64,000 nucleotides of DNA from Polymorphobacter megasporae (GTDB lineage Bacteria; Pseudomonadota; Alphaproteobacteria; Sphingomonadales; Sphingomonadaceae): contig NZ_CP081848.1 of assembly GCF_018982885.2 (NCBI RefSeq), forward strand, positions 2,790,001 through 2,854,000, given 5' to 3'. The position numbers and the translations under genes were made by a program. The notes beneath the pieces are model-generated. The model was not told the DNA's origin, did not search any database, and saw only the letters and a program-made list of their open reading frames with translations. Positions 18,199 through 27,082 of the stretch are shown here, one piece after another; the stretch's first letter is position 1, and each line of letters opens with the position of its first letter.

Positions 18199-18594
18199 TC
18201 AGTCGAGGCTGGCAAACTGGACCGTGTCATTCGATGCGGCGAGGGCGATCTGGGTCGCGGCGGTGTTGGCGGCAACCTCGGCCTGCGACACGAACATGAC
18301 ATTGTTGACCACCTGTCGCGGCGTCATCGGCACGTCGGAGACGATCTTTGTCGGGCTCTGCTGCCCAGGGCGAACGAAGTTCGACTCGTAATAATAGCCA
18401 CGCGTGGTGTGCGTCGAATAAATGCGCAGCGCCGCGGGGTTGCTGGTCGTCGCGCCGAGCGTCGCGGCCGCGATCCGGGCCTCGCGCTCGAACCCAGTGA
18501 CGACGCTGCCGCGGCAGACCATTCCGGCATTCGCCGAGGCCGCAGCCGAGAATGCGACGAGGGCGATCGCAATTGAATTCAGGGAAATTGCCAT
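18199..18594 (-). CDS. Small exported protein, unknown function
   Basis: A 131-residue protein beginning at ATG 18594 with a signal peptide (MAISLNSIAIALVAFSAAASANA) and a mature domain of mixed composition, with one Cys after the cleavage site. A longer frame to 18654 exists, but its first 20 residues would run through a perfect palindrome. I recognise no family. It faces a long A/T-rich upstream region that probably carries its promoter. Confidence 0.7.
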   Translation of the reverse strand: MAISLNSIAIALVAFSAAASANAGMVCRGSVVTGFEREARIAAATLGATTSNPAALRIYSTHTTRGYYYESNFVRPGQQSPTKIVSDVPMTPRQVVNNVMFVSQAEVAANTAATQIALAASNDTVQFASLD

Positions 18595-18619
18595 ACTGTC
18601 TACCACTCCAATCCAGCCT

Positions 18620-18634
18620 TGATTGGCCCAATCA
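18620..18634. promoter_or_regulatory. Perfect 15-bp palindrome upstream of 18594 start
   Basis: TGATTGG-C-CCAATCA, a perfect 7-bp inverted repeat around one base, centred about 33 bases before the start codon of the small exported protein. The symmetry and position fit a dimeric repressor or activator site. No regulator can be named. Confidence 0.45.
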
Positions 18635-18992
18635 GAGTATCGACTATGCAGCACGAGTAATAATACTTGACTAAGGATAATGGTTACGATTGAATAAGCA
18701 CGAATTAATATGTACGTTACTGAACATGTGAAATATATTAGCAGAATGACGGAACAATATTATCACTAGCGTTTGTTTACCATGACTTTGCATTGTCGAA
18801 CGCGATTGTCAGCAACTCGGCGCGCGAACGCTCAACGGCGAGCTACAGTTCAATCAGCGATTTAATGTGCATCCCGTGCGTCTTGGGCAGACGAGGCGGC
18901 TACACTGAAAGTGCGCCGCGGTGATCGACGGCGCCACCCTGCGCCGGACCACATCGCCGATCTCACTAATTATCGGGTCATCAATTCGTCGC

Positions 18993-19027
18993 TGAGTTGC
19001 CGGACCAGAAATTAGCCCGGCAACTCA
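18993..19027 (-). terminator. Hairpin just after msrB stop
   Basis: Perfect 11-bp stem TGAGTTGCCGG/CCGGCAACTCA with a 13-base loop, starting seven bases after the msrB stop codon on the minus strand. There is no T-run after it, so it may be a 3'-end processing or stability hairpin rather than a true intrinsic terminator. Confidence 0.5.
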
Positions 19028-19034
19028 TCGCCGA

Positions 19035-19562
19035 TTAAACCTGGTCGTCGGGCTCGAAATTCAGCGCGACACCGTTGATGCAGTGGCGCTGCCCGGTCGG
19101 ACGCGGGCCATCGTCGAAAACATGGCCGAGGTGGCCGCCACAAGTCGCGCAATGGACCTCGGTCCGGACCATGCCGAGGCTGCGGTCGACCGTCGTTGCG
19201 ACAGCCCCCGGGATCGGCGCAAAGAAACTCGGCCAGCCCGAGCGGCTGTCGTACTTGGTTTCCGACGTATAGACCGGCGTCCCGCACGCGGCGCAGTCGA
19301 ACACGCCGGTGCGCTTCTCGTTGTTGAGCGGCGACGTCCCGGGGCGCTCGGTGCCGTGCTGGCGGAGGACGCGATACTGGTCGGCCGACAATTCGGCGCG
19401 CCAGTCCGCGTCAGTCTTGGCGGCGTCGGTCTTCGCCGCCGTGCCGCCATCCACGCCATGTTCGTCGATCGCAAGCGCCGCCGGGGTCGCGGCATGCGCA
19501 TCGGGCTCGGGCGCGAAAAAGCCTTTCAGGCCGGATAAAAGTCCATTGTCGCGATCGGTCAC
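19035..19562 (-). CDS. msrB: Peptide-methionine (R)-S-oxide reductase, cytosolic
   Basis: Reduces the R epimer of methionine sulfoxide in oxidised proteins. The MsrB domain occupies the C-terminal two thirds: zinc-binding CAAC and CATC pairs, GWPSFFAPI, GGHLGHVFDDGP and the catalytic Cys in RHCINGVALNF. Residues 1-50 form a non-conserved Ala/Asp-rich extension without a signal peptide. GTG 19562 is chosen because AGGAG lies six bases upstream; the frame continues to 19622. A second, Tat-exported MsrB is encoded at 37198-37704. Confidence 0.93.
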   Translation of the reverse strand: MTDRDNGLLSGLKGFFAPEPDAHAATPAALAIDEHGVDGGTAAKTDAAKTDADWRAELSADQYRVLRQHGTERPGTSPLNNEKRTGVFDCAACGTPVYTSETKYDSRSGWPSFFAPIPGAVATTVDRSLGMVRTEVHCATCGGHLGHVFDDGPRPTGQRHCINGVALNFEPDDQV

Positions 19563-19646
19563 CGGCTGCTCCTGTCCCAAGGTCTCGTCGTTCCGAAATG
19601 GGCGCGCGCGGTCCGAAATCAACCTTCCCGGCGCGCCCGATCGAGC

Positions 19647-20801
19647 CTAGGCGGAGGCGACGTCCTTGTGCGGGCAGATCAGGAACTTCTCGCCCGTCGC
19701 GCGCCGATTATAGTCGGCGAACACCTTGGGCTGGAGCGCCTCGACGAGCGAGATTTCGTGGGTGTAGTGGCTGGCGAAAGTCGTCGTCAGTTCGGCGACG
19801 ACGCGGTCCTTGAGCGCCTGCACCGCATCGGGGCCGATCTTGACGAGGAACGGCGTCAGCAAAAAGCCGCCGAGCGCCCAGCTGAAGCCGAAGTTGCGGT
19901 TGAGCGTCGTCGGCGTGACGTCGAGACCGCCGTAGATATAGACCTGCTTGAAGCTGTCCGAGCCATAGCGACTGTACGTCGTCATCCGCTTGACCGCCGC
20001 GGCCTCCATGCACGTCAACAGCTGCCCGGCGAGCTTGCCGCCGCCGATCGCATCGAACGCGATCGTCGCGCCGGTTTCGACGATCATCGCGATCAACGTC
20101 TCGATGAAATCGGGCTGGCTGGAATCCGCGACGTGGATCGCACCGATACCGTGGAGCAGCGCCGCCTGCGCCGGGCTGCGGACGACATTGACGAGCTGAA
20201 TGCCGTCTTTGAGGCAGATCTTGACGAGCATCTGGCCGAGGTTCGATGCGGCGGCGGTGTGGACCAGCGCGGTGTGCCCCTCGCGGCGCATTACCTCGGT
20301 CATCGCCAGCGAGGTCAGCGGGTTGACGAAGCACGACGCTCCGTCGGCAGGCTTGGTGCCATCCGGGAGGACGAGGCAGTCGGCGACCTTCAGGCAACGA
20401 TATTGCGCGTACATCGCACCGCCGAGCATCGCGACGGTCTTGCCGAGGAGTGCCTGGGCTTCAGGCGATGCACCCGCCTTGACGACGACTCCCGACCCCT
20501 CGTTGCCGACCGGCATCGCCTCGCCGATGCGGCCCGCCATCGCGCGCATGCCCGGCGCGGTTACCGGAGCGGTGACCAGCGGCTGGCCGTCGCGGGTCGA
20601 CACCTGTGCGCCGGTCATGTCGGCGGCGCCGAACAGCAACCCGAGGTCTGACGGATTGATCGGCGTCGCCAGCACCTTGACCACGACCTGATCGGGGCGC
20701 GGCTCGGGTATGGGCTTATCGACCAGCGTAACCTCGAGCTGCGCTTCGGCAGTGATGAGCGACGTCAGTTGGAGGCCCGTCGTCGGAGTTGGGTCGGTCA
20801 T
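19647..20801 (-). CDS. Medium-chain NAD(P)H-dependent alcohol dehydrogenase/quinone oxidoreductase-like protein
   Basis: Zinc-independent MDR-superfamily oxidoreductase (384 aa) related to quinone or enoyl reductases. The N-terminal GroES-like part contains VVVKVLATPINPSDLGLL and EGSGVVVKAG; the Rossmann part has VHTAAASNLGQMLVKIC in place of the usual glycine-rich loop, and FDAIGGGKLAGQLL. ATG 20801 is preceded by AAGGAACA at good spacing; the frame extends to 20849. The substrate is unknown. It is transcribed divergently from the HWE kinase gene. Confidence 0.85.
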   Translation of the reverse strand: MTDPTPTTGLQLTSLITAEAQLEVTLVDKPIPEPRPDQVVVKVLATPINPSDLGLLFGAADMTGAQVSTRDGQPLVTAPVTAPGMRAMAGRIGEAMPVGNEGSGVVVKAGASPEAQALLGKTVAMLGGAMYAQYRCLKVADCLVLPDGTKPADGASCFVNPLTSLAMTEVMRREGHTALVHTAAASNLGQMLVKICLKDGIQLVNVVRSPAQAALLHGIGAIHVADSSQPDFIETLIAMIVETGATIAFDAIGGGKLAGQLLTCMEAAAVKRMTTYSRYGSDSFKQVYIYGGLDVTPTTLNRNFGFSWALGGFLLTPFLVKIGPDAVQALKDRVVAELTTTFASHYTHEISLVEALQPKVFADYNRRATGEKFLICPHKDVASA

Positions 20802-20888
20802 CGCTTGTTCCTTATCTAGACACGCCGAATAGCCGATCGGGCGACGCATGGTTAGCGGCTGTTTCAGCGGTTAAGTCGTGGCAACTTT

Positions 20889-20912
20889 AAGATGTGCGTA
20901 ACCGTACATCTT
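20889..20912. promoter_or_regulatory. Inverted repeat between divergent genes
   Basis: AAGATGTGCG-TAAC-CGTACATCTT: ten-base arms with one mismatch (a G-T wobble if transcribed) around four bases, midway between the divergent oxidoreductase (start 20801) and kinase (start 21026) genes. It could be an operator serving both or a leader hairpin. Confidence 0.4.
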
Positions 20913-21025
20913 CTGGACGAGCGTTTTGGTCGCGGATACCCATGGGTTGCAAGGGTGTTTCGCGGGCAGACGCATGCCAGATGAACTCGGTCGGAGTTCT
21001 TGCGGTGCGTCTTGGGGGACTGCAG

Positions 21026-22087
21026 ATGACAACAGTGCTGCCGCGCTCGCGCGAGGGCCTCGCCTTGGCAGTTGCCACGGTTTCTGCCGCAACGGCATAT
21101 CTGCTCCTCGTCGAACAGGATCTCACGGTGCTCGCGGTGAGCGACGGCTTCTGCCGCACCTTCGGCATCGACCGGACATCCGTAGCGGGGCGGTCAATCT
21201 TTACGCTGGGGTCGGGCGAGTGGGCGACGCCGCTCATATCGTCGATGCTGACCACGACGGTGTCCGGCGGCGGGAACATCGACGCCTATGAGGTCGAGCT
21301 TTGTAATACGACACGGGGCGAGTTCCGCCTCAGCTTCGATGCGACCATGGTCCGCGACACCAGTGGCAACGGCGATCTCATGCTTGTCGCGGTCACCGAC
21401 CCAAGTGAAACACGGATGCGTGAGCGCGAGCGTGAAAGTCTCTTCCGCGATCAAGGCGTATTGCTTCAGGAACTGCAGCATCGCACGGCGAATAGCCTGC
21501 AGATTATTGCGAGCGTGCTGATGCAGAGCGCGCGGAAGACGTCGTCGGACGAATTGCGCGGCTATCTCCACGATGCCCATCACCGGGTGATGTCGGTCGC
21601 CGAGGTGCAGAAGCAGCTTGCAGTGACGACGCTCGGCAGCGTCGCATTGCGGCCGTATCTCAGCCAGTTATGCGCGAACATCGGGGCGTCGTTGATCTAC
21701 GATCCCGCCCAGCTCGAGATCGTGGTCGATGCCGAAGACGCGAATGTCGCCCCCGAGCTTTCGGTTAGCGTCGGCCTCGTCGTGACCGAACTTGTGATCA
21801 ACGCGCTCAAGCATGCCTTTCCCGGGCAACGCCGGGGCCGGATCGACGTCGGTTACCGCTCCACCCCGATGGGCTGGACCCTGACGGTGGCCGATGACGG
21901 GGTCGGCATGCCCCGTGAGCGCTCGCCGGGCGGTACCGGGCTCGGCACAAGCATCGTCGAGGCGCTCGCCAAGCAGCTTCGCGCGAGAATCGATATCGGC
22001 GGCACGGTCGGGACGAAAGTCACGCTTGCCCACGTCAATCTGCGCGTCGTCGCCGGCACCGAAAGCGAGCTCCGCCGCGCCGTCTAA
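21026..22087 (+). CDS. PAS domain HisKA_2/HWE-type sensor histidine kinase
   Basis: Soluble sensor kinase of 353 aa. A PAS-like domain (about 20-130) leads through a charged coiled-coil (RMRERERESLF) to the kinase domain with phospho-acceptor H152 in LLQELQHRTANSLQ, N-box ELVINALKHAFPG and the G-box DDGVGMP. ATG 21026 is chosen for its upstream GGGGGAC; earlier in-frame starts exist from 20894. There are no membrane spans and no partner regulator gene adjacent. In alphaproteobacteria such kinases often feed the PhyR/EcfG general stress response; that link is inference here. Confidence 0.9.
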   Translation: MTTVLPRSREGLALAVATVSAATAYLLLVEQDLTVLAVSDGFCRTFGIDRTSVAGRSIFTLGSGEWATPLISSMLTTTVSGGGNIDAYEVELCNTTRGEFRLSFDATMVRDTSGNGDLMLVAVTDPSETRMRERERESLFRDQGVLLQELQHRTANSLQIIASVLMQSARKTSSDELRGYLHDAHHRVMSVAEVQKQLAVTTLGSVALRPYLSQLCANIGASLIYDPAQLEIVVDAEDANVAPELSVSVGLVVTELVINALKHAFPGQRRGRIDVGYRSTPMGWTLTVADDGVGMPRERSPGGTGLGTSIVEALAKQLRARIDIGGTVGTKVTLAHVNLRVVAGTESELRRAV

Positions 22088-22205
22088 TGTGGTGAGGATT
22101 TCCCGAGACCGGCAGGAGCGCGCTGTCACGATGCCGTAACCGCGCTTTCATGCGACTGTCCAACACCCCGCCTAATGCTGCGCTGCGAAAACGCTCCGGG
22201 GAATT

Positions 22206-24611
22206 TTGATAGTGCGGACGATAAACTTGCTGCTGGCATCGACGTCGCTTGCCTGGAGTGCTGCGACGCTTGCGGCGGCCATCCCAACCGACGTCCCCGC
22301 CGCCGACGCACCGAGCGCAGACGCAAGCGACGATGTCGGCGAGATCGTCGTCACCTCGCACCGCACCCGCTCGGTCGCCGAAGTCAGCGGCATCGAAATT
22401 CAGAAGGTGCTGCCCGGGATCAGCCCGCTCAAGGCGCTGCAGACGCTTCCCGGCGTGACGTACCTGACTGCTGATCCGTTCGGCAACAACGAGCAGAACA
22501 TCTCGCTCTTCGTCCACGGCTTCAACGCGCAGCAGCTCGGCTACACGCTCGACGGCATCCCCCTCGGCGACCAGACCTACGGCAACTACAACGGCCTGTC
22601 GCCGCAGCGCGCGGTCATCAGCGAGAACGTCGGCCGCGTCGTGCTCGCGAGCGGCGCGGGCGACCTCGGCACCGCGTCGACGTCGAACCTCGGCGGGACG
22701 ATCGACACCTTCACCAGCGACCCGACGAAGACGCGCGGCGTCTCGGTATCGCAGACCGTCGGCAGCTACGACACCTACCGCACCTTCGTCCGCGTCGATT
22801 CAGGCGAGTTCGGCAGCGGCAACAGCCTGTATGTCTCAGGCGTCCGCCAGGACGCGCGGGCGTGGGACTTCAACGGCCATCAGGGCGGCTATCAGGCGAA
22901 CGGCAAGTTCGTCCACGATGACGCCACCGGCAAGTTGACGATCTACGGCGCCTATTCGGACAAGACCGAGCCCAACGAAGACGCGACCGTCTTCACGACC
23001 GCGACCGTTGGCACCGCACCCTACGCTCGCCCGTTCTTCTATCCCGATTTCGCCGGCGAAGAGACGTACCTCAGCAGCGGCGCCTACAAGGCGGCCGGAT
23101 CGAACTACCGTAACTATTACAGCGACGCCCAGCGCACCGACTATCTGGCTTATGCGAAGTACGACTGGAACGTCAGCGACAAGATTAAATGGTCGAACCA
23201 GGCCTATTATCATCACGACGACGGCGTTGGTGTCGTCGCCGGACCGATCGATGTCGCCGGACTGCCGGGGCTATTCTCGTTCTACTTCCCCGGCACCGGA
23301 TCGGCGACGAGCCCGGCGAACCTCGCGCGGCTGACGACGATCTTCGGCGGCTCGGGGCTCGCGGCGCGGACGACCGAATACCGGATCAATCGCGAGGGCT
23401 GGATTTCAACCCTCCACCTCAACCTCGGCAATCACGACATCGAACTCGGCGGCTGGTACGAACATCAAAGCTCGTCGGCGTTCCGCCGCTGGTATGCGGT
23501 CGACGTCAACAATCCGCAGTCGCCGTACACCCGCCCGCACGACTATGCGACGCCGCTGATCACCCAGTACGGCAGCCAGGTGAAGGTCGACGAGATCCAG
23601 ACACACATCCAGGATAGCTGGCATGTGCTCCCCGCGGTCACCGTCCTCGCGGGGTTCAAGTCAACCTTCCAGCGCGCGCGGCAGGACGTTCCGGTCCAGC
23701 CGATCCCGGGGTCGTTCTCGAATTCGACCGCGCTGCCGGTCGGCAATCTCAACACCGACAAGGCGTTCCTGCCCGAAGTCGGCGCTTTGTGGGACGTCAC
23801 CGGCAACGAGCAAATCTTCGCCAATGCCCAGCAGAACATCCGCCAGTTCCAAACGAGCGCGGCGTCGGGCCTCTCGCCGTTCGCGCTCGGCAGCCAGCAG
23901 GTGTTCGATGCGTTCAAGGCGACGGTCAAGCCCGAGACGAGTTGGACCTACGAGGGCGGCATCCGCACCCACCGCAGCTTTTCGTTCGGGCCGATCACCG
24001 GCTTCGAAGGGCAGGCGTCATATTATCACGTCGACTTCTCGAACCGCCTGCTCGCGATCAGCCCGACCACCGTCATCACCTCGATCATCAGCGGCGCGGC
24101 GATCCTCGGCAACGTCGGCAGCGTCAAGACCGACGGCGTCGACATCGCCGGAACGCTCCACTTCGGGTCGCACTTCTCGATCTACGACGCGGTCAGCTAT
24201 AATAATTCGCGCTACGAGGATAATTACTCGGTCGGCCTCGCGTCGACCGTCGTCCCCACCGCGGGCAAGAAGGTCCCGGGGTCGCCCGACTGGCTCAACA
24301 AGACCGTCGTCAGCGCCAATTACGGCGGCGTCGACGTCCAGGTCATCGGCGACTATCTCGGACGGCGCTTCGCAACGTACACCAACGACCTCTCGGTCCC
24401 GGCGTATTTCACTGCGAGCGCGCGCGTCGCCTACACACTGCCGCTGAGCCCGAGCTTCCCGGTCCACAACGCGACGATCAGCGTCAACATCACCAACCTG
24501 ACCGACAAGAAGGCAGCGTCGACACTGTCGATCGGCGCGGCGAACGGCACCTACAATGCCTTCCCGCTGCCGCCGCGGCAGGTGTTCGGCACATTGGCGT
24601 TCGGCTTCTAG
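22206..24611 (+). CDS. TonB-dependent outer-membrane receptor
   Basis: Outer-membrane beta-barrel transporter (801 aa) taking up a siderophore, vitamin or glycan in a TonB-powered step. After a signal peptide ending near AAAIP, the plug domain is seen from VGEIVVTSHRTRS through ALQTLPGVTYLTADPFGNNEQNISLFVHGF to GTASTSNLGGTID; alternating aromatic barrel strands fill the rest, and the last residue is Phe (TLAFGF), as needed for BAM insertion. The start is TTG 22206 (GGGGAA just upstream) or GTG 22212. The ligand cannot be predicted. Its stop overlaps the convergent DUF2235 gene stop within CTAG. Confidence 0.94.
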   Translation: MIVRTINLLLASTSLAWSAATLAAAIPTDVPAADAPSADASDDVGEIVVTSHRTRSVAEVSGIEIQKVLPGISPLKALQTLPGVTYLTADPFGNNEQNISLFVHGFNAQQLGYTLDGIPLGDQTYGNYNGLSPQRAVISENVGRVVLASGAGDLGTASTSNLGGTIDTFTSDPTKTRGVSVSQTVGSYDTYRTFVRVDSGEFGSGNSLYVSGVRQDARAWDFNGHQGGYQANGKFVHDDATGKLTIYGAYSDKTEPNEDATVFTTATVGTAPYARPFFYPDFAGEETYLSSGAYKAAGSNYRNYYSDAQRTDYLAYAKYDWNVSDKIKWSNQAYYHHDDGVGVVAGPIDVAGLPGLFSFYFPGTGSATSPANLARLTTIFGGSGLAARTTEYRINREGWISTLHLNLGNHDIELGGWYEHQSSSAFRRWYAVDVNNPQSPYTRPHDYATPLITQYGSQVKVDEIQTHIQDSWHVLPAVTVLAGFKSTFQRARQDVPVQPIPGSFSNSTALPVGNLNTDKAFLPEVGALWDVTGNEQIFANAQQNIRQFQTSAASGLSPFALGSQQVFDAFKATVKPETSWTYEGGIRTHRSFSFGPITGFEGQASYYHVDFSNRLLAISPTTVITSIISGAAILGNVGSVKTDGVDIAGTLHFGSHFSIYDAVSYNNSRYEDNYSVGLASTVVPTAGKKVPGSPDWLNKTVVSANYGGVDVQVIGDYLGRRFATYTNDLSVPAYFTASARVAYTLPLSPSFPVHNATISVNITNLTDKKAASTLSIGAANGTYNAFPLPPRQVFGTLAFGF

Positions 24612-25747
24612 CCCGCGAGATAGTCCGCCCAACGCTGCAGCGGCTCGGGGCGATACGTCGCGAGGCCGCGCCAGCGACGGACGGCAGCGTCGGCGATCTC
24701 GTCGGTGGCTGCCGGGCCGATCCGGTCGTGCTGGCCGCTCGTCGCGAGGACGATGTCGCCGATCGTGCGGTGTGCGATGGGGAAGGGGGCGACCGCGTCG
24801 GCGGCGTCGCGGTAGATCTCCAGCAGGTCGTCGTCAAACGCCAGTCCGGCGGCGACCGCGCCCCCGGCGATCCACAGCAGCGGCAGGATCGAGATGCCGC
24901 CATCGTCCTCGCCGCCGCCGACCGAGCCGTGGTGTCCGGGAAACCAGCTTTGCTGGTACGGCCGATCGCCCGGCGTCGCGCCGGTGACCCCGGCATTGGC
25001 ATTGAGGTCGGCGAGATTGTCCCACAGGCACGGCGCGAAGCTCGCGCGGCGCTCGTCGATCGCGACCGCGTGGCGTGCGCTGACGACGAAGCGCGACAGG
25101 CTCTCGTCGTGGAAGCGGTACTTGTCGTTGAAGCTGTCGGCGAACGGCAGGCTGTCGGGGACGCCGAGCGAGCCGACGGTGTCCCACACCCCGAGATACT
25201 GGATCGACGCCTCGGTCTTTCCGGCCTTGTCCGCAGGCGTCGTCCGCTTTGGATCGGCCTCGCGCGGCCGGAGGAAAAGTGCGGCATCGTAACAATTATT
25301 GCGGCGAAACACCGCCGTCTCCACCGCGTCCTTGCTGTGGTTGCGGTAGATGTCGATCGCCTGATCGATCAGCCCGATGTTCTGCCGCTTGAGGATCCAC
25401 GCCCGCCGCAGCAGCCCCCCAAGGCTGCGCGCTGTATACGCCCCGCGCGAAAAGCCGAAGATGAAGATGCGGTCGCCGGGACAATAATTGAGGCAGAGGA
25501 ATTCGTACGCCCGCGCGATCTTGTCATCGAGCCCTTCGCCGAACGCCCCGCCAAGGATGCGCTGCGCCTTGTCGAGAATGCCGTTCCCGACGCCGACACC
25601 GTCGTCGTAATAGACCACCTGCACTGTGTCGCGCCCGTCGATCCGGCTGAACGGCGTCACCGCGCGGGCGAGGCGCGTGACGTTCGTCGGATAACGCTGG
25701 CCAAGGTTCTGCCACGTCCCGTCACAAAAAATAGCGATATTCTTCAT
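24608..25747 (-). CDS. DUF2235 alpha/beta-hydrolase-like protein
   Basis: Protein of 379 aa with the DUF2235 signature: N-terminal IAIFCDGTWQN, VVYYDDGVG, and the nucleophile elbow IFGFSRGAYTAR (G-F-S-R-G, the GxSxG pattern), followed by LGVWDTVGSLG. Some family members are type VI secretion phospholipase effectors (Tle1 type); many others are cytosolic proteins of unknown role. No VgrG, PAAR or immunity gene is adjacent here. ATG 25747 has GGAG upstream and begins exactly at the conserved region; the frame extends to 25837. Confidence 0.88.
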   Translation of the reverse strand: MKNIAIFCDGTWQNLGQRYPTNVTRLARAVTPFSRIDGRDTVQVVYYDDGVGVGNGILDKAQRILGGAFGEGLDDKIARAYEFLCLNYCPGDRIFIFGFSRGAYTARSLGGLLRRAWILKRQNIGLIDQAIDIYRNHSKDAVETAVFRRNNCYDAALFLRPREADPKRTTPADKAGKTEASIQYLGVWDTVGSLGVPDSLPFADSFNDKYRFHDESLSRFVVSARHAVAIDERRASFAPCLWDNLADLNANAGVTGATPGDRPYQQSWFPGHHGSVGGGEDDGGISILPLLWIAGGAVAAGLAFDDDLLEIYRDAADAVAPFPIAHRTIGDIVLATSGQHDRIGPAATDEIADAAVRRWRGLATYRPEPLQRWADYLAG

Positions 25748-25914
25748 CGGACGCTCCGGCGGTTGGGCCGCGAGGTTGAGCGCCTCGCATGGCGTTACAA
25801 CTCGACACTTGCCGACGGATCGGCTGGCTGCCAGCACTCCGCCGCCGAAACTAGCATAGCCGAGTACGATGCCCGATGTCGCTTATTATCCGGCGCGTTC
25901 TACGAGCGGCTAAA

Positions 25915-26724
25915 CTAACGGCGATAGATGTGCGTTGTCGCGGCGGCGCCGTGCGGCAAGATCATTCGCACGGCATTGCGGGCGAATGCGTCGGCCTGCA
26001 GCACGAGGTCGACGACAGGTTGCTCGGGACGACCGCGGAACGATGTGACGTGAAAATGCTCGACGCCTTCGGTCGGCTGGCTGGCGAAGTAATAATTGCT
26101 CACGCAGCAGCGCTTGGCATCGGCGACAACCTTGTTCACCGAATGCCACGATTCGCGGCCCGTCGACATCAGGACCAACCTGTTGAAGGCGCTGACAAAC
26201 TCTCGCGGCTGGCCCTTAGGCCCGTCATCCCAGACTTCGAGGTTGCCGCCACTTGCCGTGCTCCAATCCGGCGACACGTAGAATAGCGAGTTGATCGCAC
26301 GATATAATAGTCGGTCGGCGTCGTGAGAATTATCGAGATGCGGGTTGAGAAAGCTGCCTTTCGTCATCACGCTGATGCCGCCCGCATACAATTTATCGTC
26401 GGGAATGAGCGATCGAATGCCGGTAATCTCGCTAACGGCATCGACGACATCAACGTCCTGAAAAGCGAAAACTGCTTCCTCCAGCAAAGGATCATAGGCG
26501 TCCATCTGTGCCGCGACGTGCTTGTCTTCGCGGATGGATCGGCGATGACGCATCGTTGCCGCGTCCGGGAAGGCATCGAAAATTCGCATCGCCAGGTCGA
26601 CCGGCAGGACTTTATCAACGGCACAGGCATGGACATTATTTGATCGAAAGGCCGCTTGTAGCCGGGGCGTATCGGCCTTCAAGCGGGCGACAATATGACG
26701 TGCAATCTCGATCCGAGTAATCAT
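25915..26724 (-). CDS. 2-oxoglutarate/Fe(II)-dependent oxygenase family protein
   Basis: Predicted non-haem iron dioxygenase of 269 aa. The facial triad is visible as H129-x-D131 (LNPHLDNSHD) and H194 (GRESWHSVN), with the 2-oxoglutarate-binding Arg probably R205 in DAKRCCVSNYYF. The N-terminal 100 residues are helical without a recognised domain. It resembles prolyl-hydroxylase-type oxygenases acting on peptides or small molecules; the substrate is unknown. The gene stands alone between the DUF2235 gene and tRNA-Ser. Its base composition looks somewhat richer in A/T than its neighbours. Confidence 0.8.
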   Translation of the reverse strand: MITRIEIARHIVARLKADTPRLQAAFRSNNVHACAVDKVLPVDLAMRIFDAFPDAATMRHRRSIREDKHVAAQMDAYDPLLEEAVFAFQDVDVVDAVSEITGIRSLIPDDKLYAGGISVMTKGSFLNPHLDNSHDADRLLYRAINSLFYVSPDWSTASGGNLEVWDDGPKGQPREFVSAFNRLVLMSTGRESWHSVNKVVADAKRCCVSNYYFASQPTEGVEHFHVTSFRGRPEQPVVDLVLQADAFARNAVRMILPHGAAATTHIYRR

Positions 26725-26861
26725 GTCGGAACCGTATCGTTCTGTCGTGAAACTGTACAGACGTTTCGGTAATGAAACGGGATTTATCGAGTTTTATGGC
26801 TTCGCACTGGCACAGGTTTGAAGCAGCACACCAGCCGCCGTCGATCGTGCGGATAATGAAA

Positions 26862-26952
26862 TGGCGGATCGGCAGGGATTCGAACCCTGGAGGAGCTTTT
26901 GACCCCTACACACTTTCCAGGCGTGCGCCTTCGACCACTCGGCCACCGATCC
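26862..26952 (-). tRNA. tRNA-Ser (anticodon GGA), CCA encoded
   Basis: Class II tRNA on the minus strand with acceptor GGATCGG/CCGATCC, a long variable arm, anticodon loop CTGGAAA giving GGA, and T-arm GGTTCGAATCC. Discriminator G and a genomically encoded CCA (26862-26864 on the minus strand) end the gene. Confidence 0.96.
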
Positions 26953-27082
26953 GTTGCCGGGGGCGGTAGCATGACCGCCGCCGCACGGACAAGTCACGAG
27001 CTTCGGGGACCGGGCCGGGTTACCCGGTTGCGCATGGCAAATGGTTGGGCGACAAGCCGGTCGAACCGATGCCGGAGCGATT

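Larger units (their letters stand above)
18595..19034. other. 440-bp A/T-rich intergenic region
   Basis: The only stretch above 300 bases without a gene. Bases 18640-18790 are strikingly A/T-rich compared with the surrounding coding DNA and lack coding periodicity on either strand. The region holds the palindrome at 18620-18634 and a hairpin at 18993-19027. I see no tRNA, riboswitch or ORF. It probably contains the promoter for the minus-strand gene ending at 18199; an undetected small RNA cannot be excluded. Confidence 0.6.

Noticed and set aside
26772..26969. Small plus-strand ORF covering the tRNA-Ser gene
   Set aside because: The translated RDSNPG stretch is the usual artefact of reading the antisense of a tRNA T-arm.
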